Origin: Tridacna crocea
Taxonomy: Eukaryota > Mollusca > Bivalvia > Cardiida > Cardiidae
Reading direction: 5' to 3'
Assembly (NCBI GenBank): GCA_943736015.1
Contig: OX031057.1
Coordinates: forward strand, 51,909,001 to 51,973,000
DNA length: 64,000 bases
The notes below the pieces were generated by a model. It made no database searches. It saw only the letters and a program-made list of their open reading frames with translations, and was not told the origin of the DNA. A program made the position numbers and the translations under genes. Position 1 is the first letter of the stretch; each line of letters opens with the position of its first letter. Below, piece after piece: positions 1 through 11,394 of this stretch.

Positions 1-45
1 ATGACCCAACTGTTTTCACCTCTTACGAACATCCATAGCTGAGAT

Positions 46-145
46 ACAAACTGTATCCGGCAGGACGCAAACCCGTGCGAACACATATCCTCGTTTTTCG
101 AGGTTTAAAAGACCATAACCACCGAGCTAAAGAGATATCTCCCTA
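46..145 (-). repeat. Possible tRNA-derived SINE head
   Basis: Read on the minus strand, this stretch has an A-box-like TAGCTCGGTGG followed about 50 bases later by a B-box-like GTTCGCACGGG, as in tRNA-derived SINE heads. The B box is imperfect and no tail was delimited. Nearby, 270-400 resembles 58855-58985 (shared core tcaagccactgg...ctgctttt), which lies in a better-defined SINE, so this region is probably a stack of degraded SINE pieces. It recurs in all units. Confidence 0.3.
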
Positions 146-876
146 GCGCTGTTGCTAAGTATTGTATTAAAATCGGGACGAAACCATGCATGAAGGAGTG
201 GTCTCCCGTAACACAGCCTAGTCTCGGAGGCCAATTTAATCAACGATTAGTGTCTGATGTTTCTTTATCCGTGCTTTGTCACGGAAAGACTGTTTTCAAG
301 CCACTGGCTGCTTTTTCACATATACAAAAAAGATGCGACTTTCAGCCGTGAGAGAAGAGTTGTCCTTGTGGCAATGTCCCTCGTTAATCACAGCAGAGAT
401 TTTAAACAGTGCGAGCATAAGACCTTTAGGCCTCTACATGCAACTAGCAGCCTATTTGCGGACATTGTTGCTCAAGATCATACTGCAAAAAACCCTAATG
501 AATTCAAATTACAAACAAACATCCGTACAATCAACAAACAATGAACAACAACGACAGCAAACAAACACCAAAAATACACAAACAGCGACAACAAACCAAT
601 AATTTATCAGACCAACAAATTATGAACAAAACAAGAAGTACCTGTAGCTTCCATAACTTCTAAACCAAACCTCAATCATTTCAGTCATGTCTAATTACGT
701 AGTTGCCTTCAAATGTGAACAAGTTTGAAATAATGTTGTGTACCAGATAATTGTTCAATAAGCAGTGAAAACCCAAATATATCAGAAGCTGTCCTTTTAA
801 CATTCAGGAAGAAACAAGAATATCTAAGTCGTGCCCTTAAAAAAGACGATTTAATGCGTTTGCAAAAAGTATCGAC

Positions 877-1085
877 TTAACCCTTTACCTGACATGTCAA
901 TTTGAGGCTCTTACATTTCAGCAGCAAATAAAGATATGTCAAAAATATGGAAAAATGAGGATACAAATATCTGAATGAGTGAAAACAATGTGGGAAAAGG
1001 AGAAATTGCTCCCACAATGTTTTCAAAAGGTACATGTATCTGTTGTTGATACGACAAAATAAGTATTTATGGAGTAAAGGCTTAA
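877..1085. repeat. TTAA-flanked MITE with hairpin core
   Basis: A 209-bp element bounded by TTAA on both sides, with ends reading TTAACCCTTTACC and GTAAAGGCTTAA. The middle is a collapsed hairpin (acaatgtgggaaaaggag against its complement). TTAA target sites with CCCTTT-type termini are typical of piggyBac-related MITEs. The same insertion occurs at 12499-12707, 26298-26506 and 37952-38160, so it predates the duplication. A related copy with a full hairpin is at 52179-52408. Confidence 0.7.
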
Positions 1086-1299
1086 GTCAGCCTGTGCAGT
1101 TCCGACAGGCTTACTCATGTCAACACTTTTGTTTTTGGTAAATTTTCTGAATGTAGAAGGATCTTCTACTTCAGGATTCAGCGGTATGTTAAACAAAATG
1201 TGGCCTATCACGCCAAAAAGGACATTCTGGGAATTCCGTAAACCAATTAGATGAAAAGAGATCAAAGACAATGCTGGTCAATAAAGGTTGATAGCTTAA

Positions 1300-2240
1300 A
1301 AATGATTGTATGGTAAGGTAGAATGACCACTTTTCATGCAGAAAATATCATAAAGACGAACAGTTTCAAACCTCGTCAGACTGCGCAATCTGCACAGTCT
1401 GACAAGGGTCGACGTTTTTCGCTGTTCCCAGATGGTTCCTTTTCGCGTGACGGGTTACAAAAGAATTTTAGCATTATCCAAAATATTGAGACTTCTTGGT
1501 ATAATGTATCAAGGGCTGCAGTGTGGTAAATGCACCCTCACATCTGTTTCCTGGCTTTCTCATATCAGTACTAGTGCAGTGTTAACCCCAAGCCACTAAC
1601 TACTTTTAGACTATCCGACTGGGCTGTCTTCTTTTGATAAGGAACTGTAATCAACAAGACTTGGTCATGCTCTGTGAAAAAGGGGGTTTAATGCATATAC
1701 AAATAGAAAGAAAAAAAAAATCAACTCATGTCAATACAAGCAGGCTGATCTGTTCTAAGCTCTTTCCTATTTGTAATTTTCTGTGTATCGCTAGTTCGGG
1801 TCTAGACAGGACCTTGTTGAAAGCGGGGCAAGTGAGCTATCCGCTGCCGTCGATAACTCAAAAGCATAGGGGGGTCGTACTGACCAACATTTTTTTTTTA
1901 TGTTGTTCTTGGTTATCAGACTGGCTGAGACAGCATGGTTTAGCAGGTCACACGGCTTGTCTTTGAATCTGAATGATGATCTGGTAAAAGGGGGCTTAAT
2001 GCATTTCTTTGATGCATGACAACAAATAGCCAAATTCGTCACGTAGTTATGGATCCACAGAATCCATAATTTTCAATAGCCTACTGACTCCCTAGGTAGA
2101 CTGGTCCTTTGACATTCAGAAAAATTGGAAAAACAAAAGGTGTTGATTCAGGCCTGCTTTCGCAGATTACACAGACTGATCTGAGTCGATACTTTTAGCA
2201 CTTACATGTACTTTAAGCCTCTTTATCAAAAATCACGGAT
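1300..2240. repeat. Cluster of CAGCCTG/CAGGCTG hairpin MITEs
   Basis: Several degraded copies of a dispersed element with termini like ATGCTCTGTGAAAAGGGG followed by TTAATGCAT, the internal phrase catgcagaaaat, and a small hairpin around paired GACTG/CAGTC or CAGCCTG/CAGGCTG arms followed by gtcgatactttt. Recognisable pieces lie near 1315-1420, 1640-1770, 1950-2030 and 2095-2230. They explain the short reading frames here, which are not genes. Equivalent clusters occur in units 2 to 4. Confidence 0.6.
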
Positions 2241-2584
2241 TACTTTTAATTAAAAAGGATAAACAAAAGGTCCAGATGTAGTATAATGACCTCGCGTACC
2301 CTAAGAAACACTTGGCTTCTTTCTACCAATTAGATGTTTAAGCTTAGACCGTTAAATTTGAAGGTACGTAGATCTAGAATGAACATTTTTACTGCATACG
2401 AAATCGAAAAATCCATTTATGTTTCTCAAATAATATTTTGGTATAAGCCTTTCTTTTGGGAGAAATATTCTTTTCCATTCTTTCTGTTCAAAAACAAAAT
2501 AATATTTCCTGTATCCATAACATACACAGGATGTTTGAGTTTGCACAGAAATTTTAAAAGGATCAAATATCAGGAACGGTAATA

Positions 2585-2756
2585 TTAACCAATGAAATCG
2601 CAGTATGAAGTTACGTCGCCTTCGTCATAGAGTTGACGTCGTTTCCACAGAAACGCGGCGTGTAGCCATTTTGACTTGATCAAAGTTGCCACGCTTTTTT
2701 TGAGCTCTCGAAAATTATTCAATTGCAATTGAACATACTCAGCTTATGCACAAGAA
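2585..2756 (+). promoter_or_regulatory. Promoter and 5' leader of copy 1
   Basis: A block that stays nearly identical in the otherwise diverged unit 4. It contains a CCAAT box (2589-2593), a CRE-like TGACGTC (2634-2640) and a YY1-like GCCATTTTG (2665-2673) located 84 bases before the predicted start codon; no TATA box is evident. YY1-type motifs commonly sit at transcription starts. A four-codon uORF (ATG at 2746, stop at 2758-2760) overlaps the main start. The promoter role is inferred from motif content, conservation and position. Confidence 0.5.
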
Positions 2757-5700
2757 ATGATGACAAACAAAAGGTAAATACTCTCTCTATATTTCGGAGA
2801 AAAAAGTTTAAGAATGAGGTATAGAGATATATTGTAAAATGACTTAGAAAAACGTTGCAAAATAGGCAATAGAATTGAGAGTGGGTGGGATGGACATTAT
2901 CGAACATAATCAAAATCATCATTTCTTTTAAATTCACGTTCACTTTGTGTTTCGATAATAACGATTAAAAAATGTAGAAAAAAAAAATCAGTAAATAAGA
3001 TGTAAGCTGCAACCATAACAACATCGAACTTTTTAATGTACCGGCAAGTAACTTTTCTCTTCGGCTCCACACTATATCTTACAGACAAACCCACCGTTTA
3101 TTTAACAGCGTTTTATCACATCAATACATTTTTGACGACATGGTTGGCTGTGGAAAGCTATTGTTAAACATTGGCTAATATTTATTTAACTGAGATCAGA
3201 TATATCTTTCCTCTCCTGGGTATGAATTGGATGCAAGTCTGTTCCTTATCGGTTGCTCCGGTGAAAATGTATCAATCATGCTCTGTGAAAAGAGGGCTTA
3301 ATGTATCTGCGAGAATTATAGACTCCCCAGGCCAGCCTGCGCAATTCGTGCAGGCTGACCTGGGCCAAAACTTCTCAGTATTGGTAAATTTTCTGTAAGT
3401 CCAAGGCCTAGTCTACCTCAATTGTCATAAATAAGTGACAATAGAGGATCCATGAGTATGTGATGGCTTGCTTCGTGTCATGCAATGCAGAGATGTATTA
3501 AGACCCCTTTTCACAGAGCATGGCTCGTATTTAAGCCGAGATATCATTAAAGTGGTTATTTTATTATCATTATTATTGACCAAGACCAGACCAAGGCATT
3601 TAATCACCAACCCTTCTTACATCAAACCATCATTTTGTTCTCGAGAATTCTCTAGAGTGGAGCGTAACACAACTTCTGATAGGCTAAACTAAATGATCTA
3701 GCCAATCGAATGTGTTGTAACTCTCTAAATCTAGAATCAGACTTAAAAACTAAATTATGAACACTTGGTATATACGAACACAGGATCCTTCTAGAAGAAG
3801 CACGATTCGATAGATGAATCAACCCGCAAAAGTATACACTGTATTTTCGACTCCTAGATTCTAATCTAGGGCATACCTGTCTGTGCACAAAAACGCCAGT
3901 GTATTCACTTTTGCAAAAGGGAAAAGAAAGTCAATTTTGCAAAAAACAATGTCATCAAGGGCCAATGACAGCCCTCAACATTTCAAAATTTAATTTTTCT
4001 AGGGTCCCTGCGTGGCTCAGTAGTAAAGTGTAGAATTCGCGACCTATAGTCCCCGAGTTCGACTTCGACTGGATGCACGGGATCCTTCGTATGAGTGTCG
4101 TTAGGCAAGACACTTTAGAAGCCCAGTACTACATTGATAAGCTCAGGCAAAACAGGAATATGTGAGCTGTCTCCGTGATTTGACGGAAATAATGTTAAAA
4201 GCAGCATAAAACATGATGGACCACATATTTGACTATATTACTGATAAAGGGAAAATGAGTAATTCTCCGCCAAAGGAAAGCGATAATATATACCAAGTAA
4301 GCCACTCAATACTTCTGGCTCCATAAATTCCGTTTTGACAAACAATCGGCTAAATAATGGGTAGAATGGTCATTAGGCATACAGAAAATTGACTAAAGCG
4401 AAACAATTTCGACACATGTCAGCCTGGGCAGATTGCGCCAGCTGACATGTGTAGATACTTTTTATAGATGCATTTAACCTTCTTTTCATACAGCATTTCT
4501 GATCTGTTTTGGAGAGGAACACGACTAAGGCACTTTTACAAATGCCAAAATCTAATGATTGCATTCATTTTGCATGCTTTTCCCAAAGATTGACTGATAT
4601 GGAAAATCATGTGTGTTTTCTGTATTGTGCATTGTGTATTCTGCACTGTATGTGTTTATCGCTTGTAAGCGACAGAACTGGTATTTAACAAAAGAAACCG
4701 AATGAATGGTCTTAAGTGCATTTAAGTTCCAATACAAGCGCTTCAGACTTTATAAGGTTGAAAACGACCAACAACCATTTCACCCACCGCATGATCTTGT
4801 CGATGTTTACTAGTAGCTTAGTGCCTTCGAACATCCTATCGGGATAAAAACGAAATGGTGCAAATGATTATGTATCTTGATATTGTCCTCATGCACTGGA
4901 TGAAAGTACGCAATACTTTGGTCATATCAAAAATATTTTCATAATGGATAGCTTATGGCTATTCATGCGCGTCTCATAGTACGGAACTATTTTCAAAACG
5001 CGATATTTGCCCAATATCAAACCATCAATGGCCGCCAATATTGAAAATTCCGCAAAACCACCCTAGTTCAAAGAAACAGATTTCTTCCGCTTTCGAAATG
5101 AATTAAACCAACGAGAAAGATATAACGTTAAATTTGATTTAAGAAAAAAACACCAAAATAACACGCTATTAAACCACGGGATATTATGTAAATAATATCA
5201 AAGTACACAATGAAAAGGTTAGATTTCACTTGTATTGGAATAACATTGTGTAGAATTCGTTCTTTTGGCGAAGTTGCCCCGATGTTGCAAGGGCAACTTC
5301 GTCAAAAGAACAAGTTCAACACAATATATTTCCTTTCAAGTGCAACAACTTATAATAATGCATGCAGTGCCTAAGATAGCTCAACCATTTATTTATTTGT
5401 TTATTTTTTTTAACTATGTATACATCTTATTCTATTTTTTTCTCCTTGTCATATTCTATACCATACATGTATTCATTTTTATATGTCTTTACCGATTTGA
5501 TTTATTTTCTTATTATCTATCATCATGTTTATTACAGACAAGTTATCGTACATCACGTGGACTCAAGAAGACAGGACAGACGGTTTTACCCGTACAGACG
5601 ACCCACCAGATATGACCGATTTACATCGGTACCACAGATATCAGCACTACGACAATGGTTGATGACCTTCATTGTAGTGTCAAGGGGAGAGGTTGTCGGG

Positions 5701-8700
5701 ACAAGCGAAGATCCTTTATATTCATTATGGTTCTGGCCCCAAGAGTGAGTTTTACCCGTCTCAATCATTTTGTCTATTTGTTTATGTATGTCTACATGTT
5801 TTCCTTCTTATGGTGGAGAAAATCGTTATATTTCTGCCAATAGATATGTACTGTTTTCTTCCTACCAGAGCTGTATGAATAAGTAATCGAGTTTTATTTC
5901 TACACCCTGAAAAAGGCTAACTATTCATTTGCATTGCCGGACTGGCACCATTTCGTTTGAGATCATCTACCTATAATGACAAACAGGGCCTTAGAAAAGG
6001 CTGATGTCCGTATTTACGAACCATTCTGGATTCCAGTTTTAATTTACTTATTTTAGAAAGTACCACAATTTCTGAGTGGATAATTTACCTAGTATAGATA
6101 ATCAGAAATGCATTTTCCCTAATTCAAAGAGTCCTTGAGAGTTACAACTTGAAAAGAATCTATGAAAGATTCGTTGTGTTCATGTGCCTTAGTCTTGAGA
6201 AAATAAACCAAGTTAGAGTCATTCAATTTTTAATGCGATCTTGGCAGGATTACAACATTTGTCACCCAATGTCCTTTGTACAAATACAAGCTACTCTACG
6301 CGTATTTGTACATGGACTTCTATTTATTTAAAATGAGACATAGATATTCGTTGGTAAATCAACCAGTAAACCATGGAACAAGAGTATATATCTTTTTACT
6401 TTTTTTTTCAGGGAAATGACGAGTCGTATACTCTGTCGGACCTCTTACTGCAACACTATACGCAGAAACAGACGCTACCATCCCTATCAAAGCCCAGGAA
6501 AATACAAAAGTGGATCGTGCAAATGTTGCTCCCTTCCATTTTATCTAGATTGCAGATATTTCTCTTTATCTGTGAGAGGATATCTCGACAACACTGAGGC
6601 AAACACTGCAACGGCCACTGGTAAAGAAATCGAAAGTCTAGCTGTAGATAACTACGTGCCTGAAGAAATTGAATCTTCCACAGAAAACAACCCTGTGCCT
6701 GATGCTCATTTAATGCACGATGTCCAGATAACCGTAAACAAAATACTGGAAATGATAACAACCGAACTTGACAAACCAACATCAGATGATATAGTCTCAG
6801 ATTCGACCACTGACTCAGACGTTAAGCTGTAAGTTGACCACTTGAATAATACTTTATTCTTCTTCTACATGAAGAACAAAGCTTTTGTAAAAAATGTGGG
6901 AATTTAGAAAATGCTCCTACCCATCATGTTTTCCTTTTCCCATATTTTCAGAAGACAAATCCCACCATTTGAGCAAAATTCAATTTGCATTGCTGCAAAA
7001 ACTTTCAGTTTGGACCAGTCTGAAATCATGTGTTTGGTAAGCGACGTAGTAATGCAAACTCAATGATGATTTGGCTGGAATATCCTACGTGGACAGTATA
7101 GATTCAAAGGGTGTATACCTCAACATTGTGCCTATTCTAAATTCAGACTTGTCAGCTGAGGCAAGGCGTTCAATCTCTGGTAGCCATATTTTAAATCGTA
7201 GGACTAGAACTCATTGCACTGACAACTAGTATTGCTTTCGAATATGCAGTAAGTGTTGAACATCTACTTTAAAATTTTTGTACACTCCCTAAGCAGCCCT
7301 ATCTGAATTGGATTAGTTTCATCTGGAATTGTTCCGACTTCCTGTGCAAATGTCTAGATGCATGTACATTAAAGCTCTCTTTTTTATTGTTCCTCCATAA
7401 ACAAGACAATCAAATATCATATTTTTACAGAAAATCTAAGATGACTAGTTTATGAGAATCTGTTCTTCTTCTTACTTTGTTTTAAGTTTTTTTTTTCATT
7501 TACAGCTTTAATTTCTGGTATTTTCTTTACTTAAGTCTATCTTGATTCTTCTTTTTCCTTCAACAAAATCATATTTGTCTTTTAGTATTTCTCTTGCTCC
7601 TTTTCTGATCACAAATAATTTTTTTCTGCTTCCATATTCGTAGTTGTCTTTTCTTATCTGTTTCTCACTGTCTTTTCTTATCTTTTCTATGTCTATGTCG
7701 AATAGTTATACAGAATTTGATCCTCAACAAATGAGAAAAACGGAATGTGAGACAAGAGTGGCAGATCCTGGCTCTACAGTAGAGAGCAAGACTAATGCTG
7801 GTATATTTACTTGCTTATGTCTGTCTAGTATTTAGTGCTGTTCTACAACACTGTTTCCTCCATGGTAATTCCGCACGTACACCACGTATGAATGTTAACA
7901 TCTGACGCTCCTAAAAATATTGAAGTCGATTTAATGACAAGCAATTCTTTTTTCAACAAATTTTTGTTGCTGTTGTTGTTGTTGTTGCGTTTAATCAAAC
8001 ATTTGTTTTAAATGTCTCTTGTACTGTATTTGTTCCGGCCAGGGGTCGTACTCACCAAACCATTCTAACATCAATGACTAGCCTCTGATTGGCTGTTACA
8101 GAATGTCCCTCCCAATTAGGTAGATCGTCTAGCGCAATATTTTTGCAATTATGTCGTTAAATTCGGCCCCTTTACTAGTCCTTGATGGTTTTGAAATAAA
8201 AATGTCTTGTAATGATTCAATATTACTGACCAATGGCCAAAAGTGATGACAGAATGCAAAACAAGGCAGAAATGACAGAATGCAAAACAAGAGGGACATT
8301 TCCGGGTAATATTATAGACGAAATAAAAGCATTACCAAGTTAGGTTTACTCTAATAAAGCATCGACATACTACAGGCGGGGATGGCTTTTTAAAACAGTT
8401 TTGAATGAAGTAAGTTGTAACAAACAATTTCTTAATTTTGTGCAGTGATTCGTTTGTTCCTGTTATGAAACTTCTCATAATAAGTTCCATCTCACTTACA
8501 TTCTGTCTATTTCATGTTCTGTCAGAGCAGCAATGAGGCAGAAAAAAAGGAAACCAGACGAATCAATCAGAGTTTAAAACGACTCTTAATTAACATTTTT
8601 TTCTTTTTTTAGACTTGATCATTACATCCTTCGACCTCAAACAAGTCAACAATGTGACTTCAGAGGATCAATTTGCCACAACAAATCTATCCACAAACGA

Positions 8701-10946
8701 GACAACTGAGTTACAGCAGATTTCTCAACAAAACAAAGCACTGATTCGGGACACGGAGACTGCTGTGTTAGTATAATTGACTTCACGTTTTTTTCCCTAT
8801 CTTGATAAATCGAGCACAAAATTTTGCCATTCCGTTTCCAATAATTTTCGTCTAATAAGATACACATTTCCCTAACCTTTAGATACCATCCATATTATTA
8901 CAAATTATACACATCATAGGTCCAAATAAGGCTTTATATCTTAAGAAGAACAAATTTCAACAATTTTTTATTACTTAATAGGATTTTTCAATTTAAATTT
9001 AGGACGTACATTTACAATGAACTTTATTTATCATCGTAATTAAAAATAAACTGACAGATAAATTTGAGACGATGAAGAAGTTTACATAGACCAAACTTAC
9101 AGATTGACATTATTTATTTTATTATCAATTACAGCAAAGAGTAGAGAAATAACATTTTCACAGAAAAGCAACAAAGCCATAATGTTACGTACATATTGTA
9201 ATTTGCAGAATAAAAGAGATCGATGCGACACAATACATGAATGACAAAATAGAGACTGGGGATAAAAAAAGAGACATTGAAGATGTGTGTTGTAAGATGA
9301 GCCCTACAAATGAGGAATTCTTGGACTGTGGTACGTAACTGTTCCAGTGCCACATGAATGAGCCTAGCCCTGGTAAAAGATGGTTAATGCATCTGCTTGA
9401 TAAATTTTACCACGCAACACATGTAATAATGGATGTATGAAATCCAATCGGCTGGAGCTGGACTTGATGTAAAATGGTCTTTCAGTATGAATAACAATTT
9501 ACTATTAACAAAAAGTTTTGAACTGTGTGAGCTAGCCAACTGCACAGGCTGACATGGTGCAGTACTTTTTTTGCAGATTCATTAAGCTCCCATTTTCACA
9601 GAGCATTACTCATATATTAGAATAGGATCATTTTGGTTTATTTGGCTTGCCACACGCGAACAGGGGTATTTCAGACATTTGCGTAAAGTGTCGTCTCGTA
9701 TCAGCCTGTGCAAGTCCGCGCAGGCTAATCTGAGAAAGCACTTTACGACAACAGTATATTTTGTCCTACAGTGGACTTGCGCAAAAGAGAACATTACATA
9801 AAAACGATAAGTTTTGTTTTGGATTAATCTGCGCGGAATGTGCAGGCTGATCTGAGACGATACATTACACAGATGTTCGAATACCCCTTATCAAGTGATG
9901 CAAGCCATTTAATACACTCAGATTCATACTATTCAATTGCAAAGCTTATTTTGTCAGATTACATCATAAACTATATAGTAGTTTTAGTACAAGATCAGGT
10001 TGATCCTTATTTCGGTATAAATTTCATTTTGCTGCAGAAAAATAGCTCAAACTTCTTAAATATCTACAAAAAATTGTGAAACTTTCTTTTCCTTCGTAGT
10101 CCCCCTACATGGACTTTCAGATGTACCAATCGTTTGGTATGTCTGAAAAGACCGTATATAATAGTATAATTTTTATGAAAGCGTTTTCACACACTTAAAG
10201 CCTATAAACTTGATTATAATTGGTTTGTTATTACTGCTATTCCAAGAATTTAGAAAAATTCACGGACATTTTAAGATCAATTCGTTCAGTTTGATTTCGA
10301 TTGTAGTGGGGTAAATAAACGAACATGCATATAGTCTTTCCTCACATATATGACTGGTATGATTTCGTTTTTGTTGACAGGTCAGTCTTTCCATGTACAC
10401 GTATCGACAGTCGGTCATCGTGGAAAAACAAATGAAGAAAAGTGTAACAAGAGATCCTTGGAAAACAAAGCAACGATTGAGTTACACCAAGCAAGCGACA
10501 CTAAAGCTATTGTACCACCAAAGCTTTATAAGAAAAGAATGTCTGCAGCCATGTTTTTCCAGAAGGAAATAACAAACCAGTCTAAGACCAGCCACACACC
10601 AACTTGTTCTGACTGTAATACAGTCTCTTTCTCAAACAGTCAAGTCACAGTTTTAAATTCTAACAAAACTGGAAAGCCCCACAGTCAACACGTTTCAAAC
10701 ACAAATCAAGACCTCCATTCAAATAATTCTCTATGTGTGTGGCTACGCAAAAGTAGTTCATCGTCTGAGCCTTACAAAGCATCAAAGAATTTGTCCGACC
10801 AGGAAAGACTTAAAATGCGAAAGAGAAGATTCGGAATAACTGCCCAAAATGAAGAGGAGTCGACAAGAAATTCACGGACAGACGGGCCTAGCAATGTTCC
10901 TCATGCCACCACCAAGAGACGTAAAATAAGATTAAACAGATACTAA
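2757..10946 (+). CDS. Uncharacterised array protein, copy 1 (intact, 525 aa)
   Basis: Predicted seven-exon gene: 2757-2773, 5538-5744, 6412-6828, 7706-7800, 8613-8766, 9209-9330 and 10381-10946. The exons total 1578 nt and stay in frame across every junction, all introns being GT-AG. I recognise no known family. The N-terminal third (exons 2 and 3) carries two Arg-rich motifs, RRQDRRFYPYRRP and RRNRRYHPY, the second followed by a Cys cluster (GSCKCCS, LDC). The middle is acidic and Ser/Thr-rich. The last exon has KKRMSAAMFF, NNSLCVWLRK, LSDQERLKMRKRRFG and a terminal TTKRRKIRL that resembles a nuclear localisation signal. There is no signal peptide or membrane segment, so a nuclear or nucleic-acid-binding role is plausible but inferred. 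Exon 1 is very short (five codons plus two bases) and is the least certain part. Comparison with copy 4 shows conserved splice sites and in-frame length change only. Confidence 0.7.
3275..3400. repeat. Hairpin MITE in intron 1
   Basis: Starts with ATGCTCTGTGAAAAGAGG and contains the hairpin CCAGGCCAGCCTGCGC against GCAGGCTGACCTGG. It belongs to the dispersed CAGCCTG/CAGGCTG family seen across the window. Another member lies at 4355-4500. Both are in intron 1 of copy 1. Counterparts of this copy lie near 14897, 28677 and 40330. Confidence 0.6.
4002..4212 (+). repeat. tRNA-derived SINE with Deu/Nin-like core
   Basis: The 5' part has an A box (TGGCTCAGTAGT, 4013-4024) and a B box (GAGTTCGACTTC). 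It is followed by gtgtcgttaggcaagacac, which resembles the conserved central domain of Deu/Nin-type metazoan SINEs, and by a tail reading ctccgtgatttgacggaa. Copies are at 15623-15832 and 29403-29612. Unit 4 keeps only a 5'-truncated relative at 40623-40760. Confidence 0.65.
5226..5346. repeat. Palindromic foldback MITE
   Basis: An almost complete palindrome whose inner arms read TTCTTTTGGCGAAGTTGCC and its complement, continuing outward with mismatches through attgtgt and cacttg. The same element is at 16846-16965 and 30628-30747, where the arms match better, and is absent from unit 4. It lies about 190 bases before exon 2 in units 1 and 3. Confidence 0.65.
6890..7060. repeat. Degraded MITE remnant in intron 3
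   Basis: Contains ttttccttttcccatattttcag followed by a caaatt...ttgc block that matches the right half of the fuller MITEs downstream (for example 47140-47260). Unit 4 has the equivalent near 42280-42440, so this insertion is older than the split between copy 4 and the others. It mimics an exon (acceptor-like cag, donor-like gtaagc) but is not supported as one. Confidence 0.5.
9370..9900. repeat. Hairpin MITE cluster in intron 6 of copy 1
   Basis: Two or three members of the CAGCCTG/CAGGCTG hairpin family. The clearest (about 9655-9800) has gcgtaaagtgtcgtc...atcagcctgtgc and the complementary gcaggctaatctgag...gcactttacg. The insertion cluster is shared by units 1 to 3 (for example 23390-23600 and 35060-35280). 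Confidence 0.6.
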
Positions 10947-11019
10947 TGGACTCTGTTAAACATACGCTTTCATCCACCAAGATATGACTTTTTAATGGTC
11001 TAATTCTTTTCTTTGTTTC

Positions 11020-11022
<3 letters not shown>

Positions 11023-11061
<39 letters not shown>

Positions 11062-11095
11062 AAAGAGAGTTTCATGTTAAGAAGCTATTAATAAA
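11023..11095 (+). terminator. (GA)n tract and poly(A) signal of copy 1
   Basis: A GA microsatellite (about 11023-11068) in the 3' untranslated region is followed by AATAAA at 11090-11095, 144 bases after the stop codon. The other copies repeat the arrangement: AATAAA at 24889-24894, 36543-36548 and 46067-46072. Conservation of the hexamer in diverged unit 4 supports its use as the cleavage signal. Confidence 0.6.
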
Positions 11096-11149
11096 ACAAT
11101 ATATACGAGTACCAAAGCTTGTTTTCTTGGGTGTTTTTGACTCCTAACA

Positions 11150-11375
11150 AGACGAAAAAAATATAGACTTGTCCAAATTGAAAGTATTTGCAGACGACAA
11201 AATAAAAGTGACTTAAAAATTTAAACTTGATAGATAGAGGGTTGATAACATAGTGGGAAGAGGAGAAAATACTAGTTTCCAGCATTTTCTCCTTTTCCCA
11301 CAATGTTTTCAGAGGTCTTCTTCTTCTTCTTCTTCTTGTTCGTAAAAACCAGGGGTCGTTCGGTAAAGGATTTAA
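11150..11375. repeat. Hairpin MITE downstream of copy 1
   Basis: Contains ttgcagacgacaaaat, then a hairpin whose arms are GGAGAAAATACTAG-type and CATTTTCTCCTTTTCCCAC, and ends in GGTAAAGGATTTAA with a terminal TTAA. This is the most abundant MITE family in the right half of the window. Copies: 24948-25174 and 36603-36828. Confidence 0.65.
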
Positions 11376-11394
11376 CGGTGTCATCAACTTTGTC

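Noticed and set aside
257..602. Overlapping plus-strand frames of 95 and 108 codons, conserved in all four units
   Set aside because: They are conserved only because the units are recent duplicates. Part of the stretch matches SINE-like sequence at 58855-58985, there is no domain, and two frames overlap each other.
5265..5615. 116-codon frame running into exon 2 of copy 1
   Set aside because: It enters exon 2 in a different frame, starts in a palindromic MITE and is hydrophobic by AT-rich composition. The same applies at 30668.
6949..7041. Possible extra exon between exons 3 and 4 (acceptor cag, donor gtaagc, open frame)
   Set aside because: Its phase does not join to exon 4, the acceptor is displaced in copy 4, and the sequence matches the right half of a MITE.
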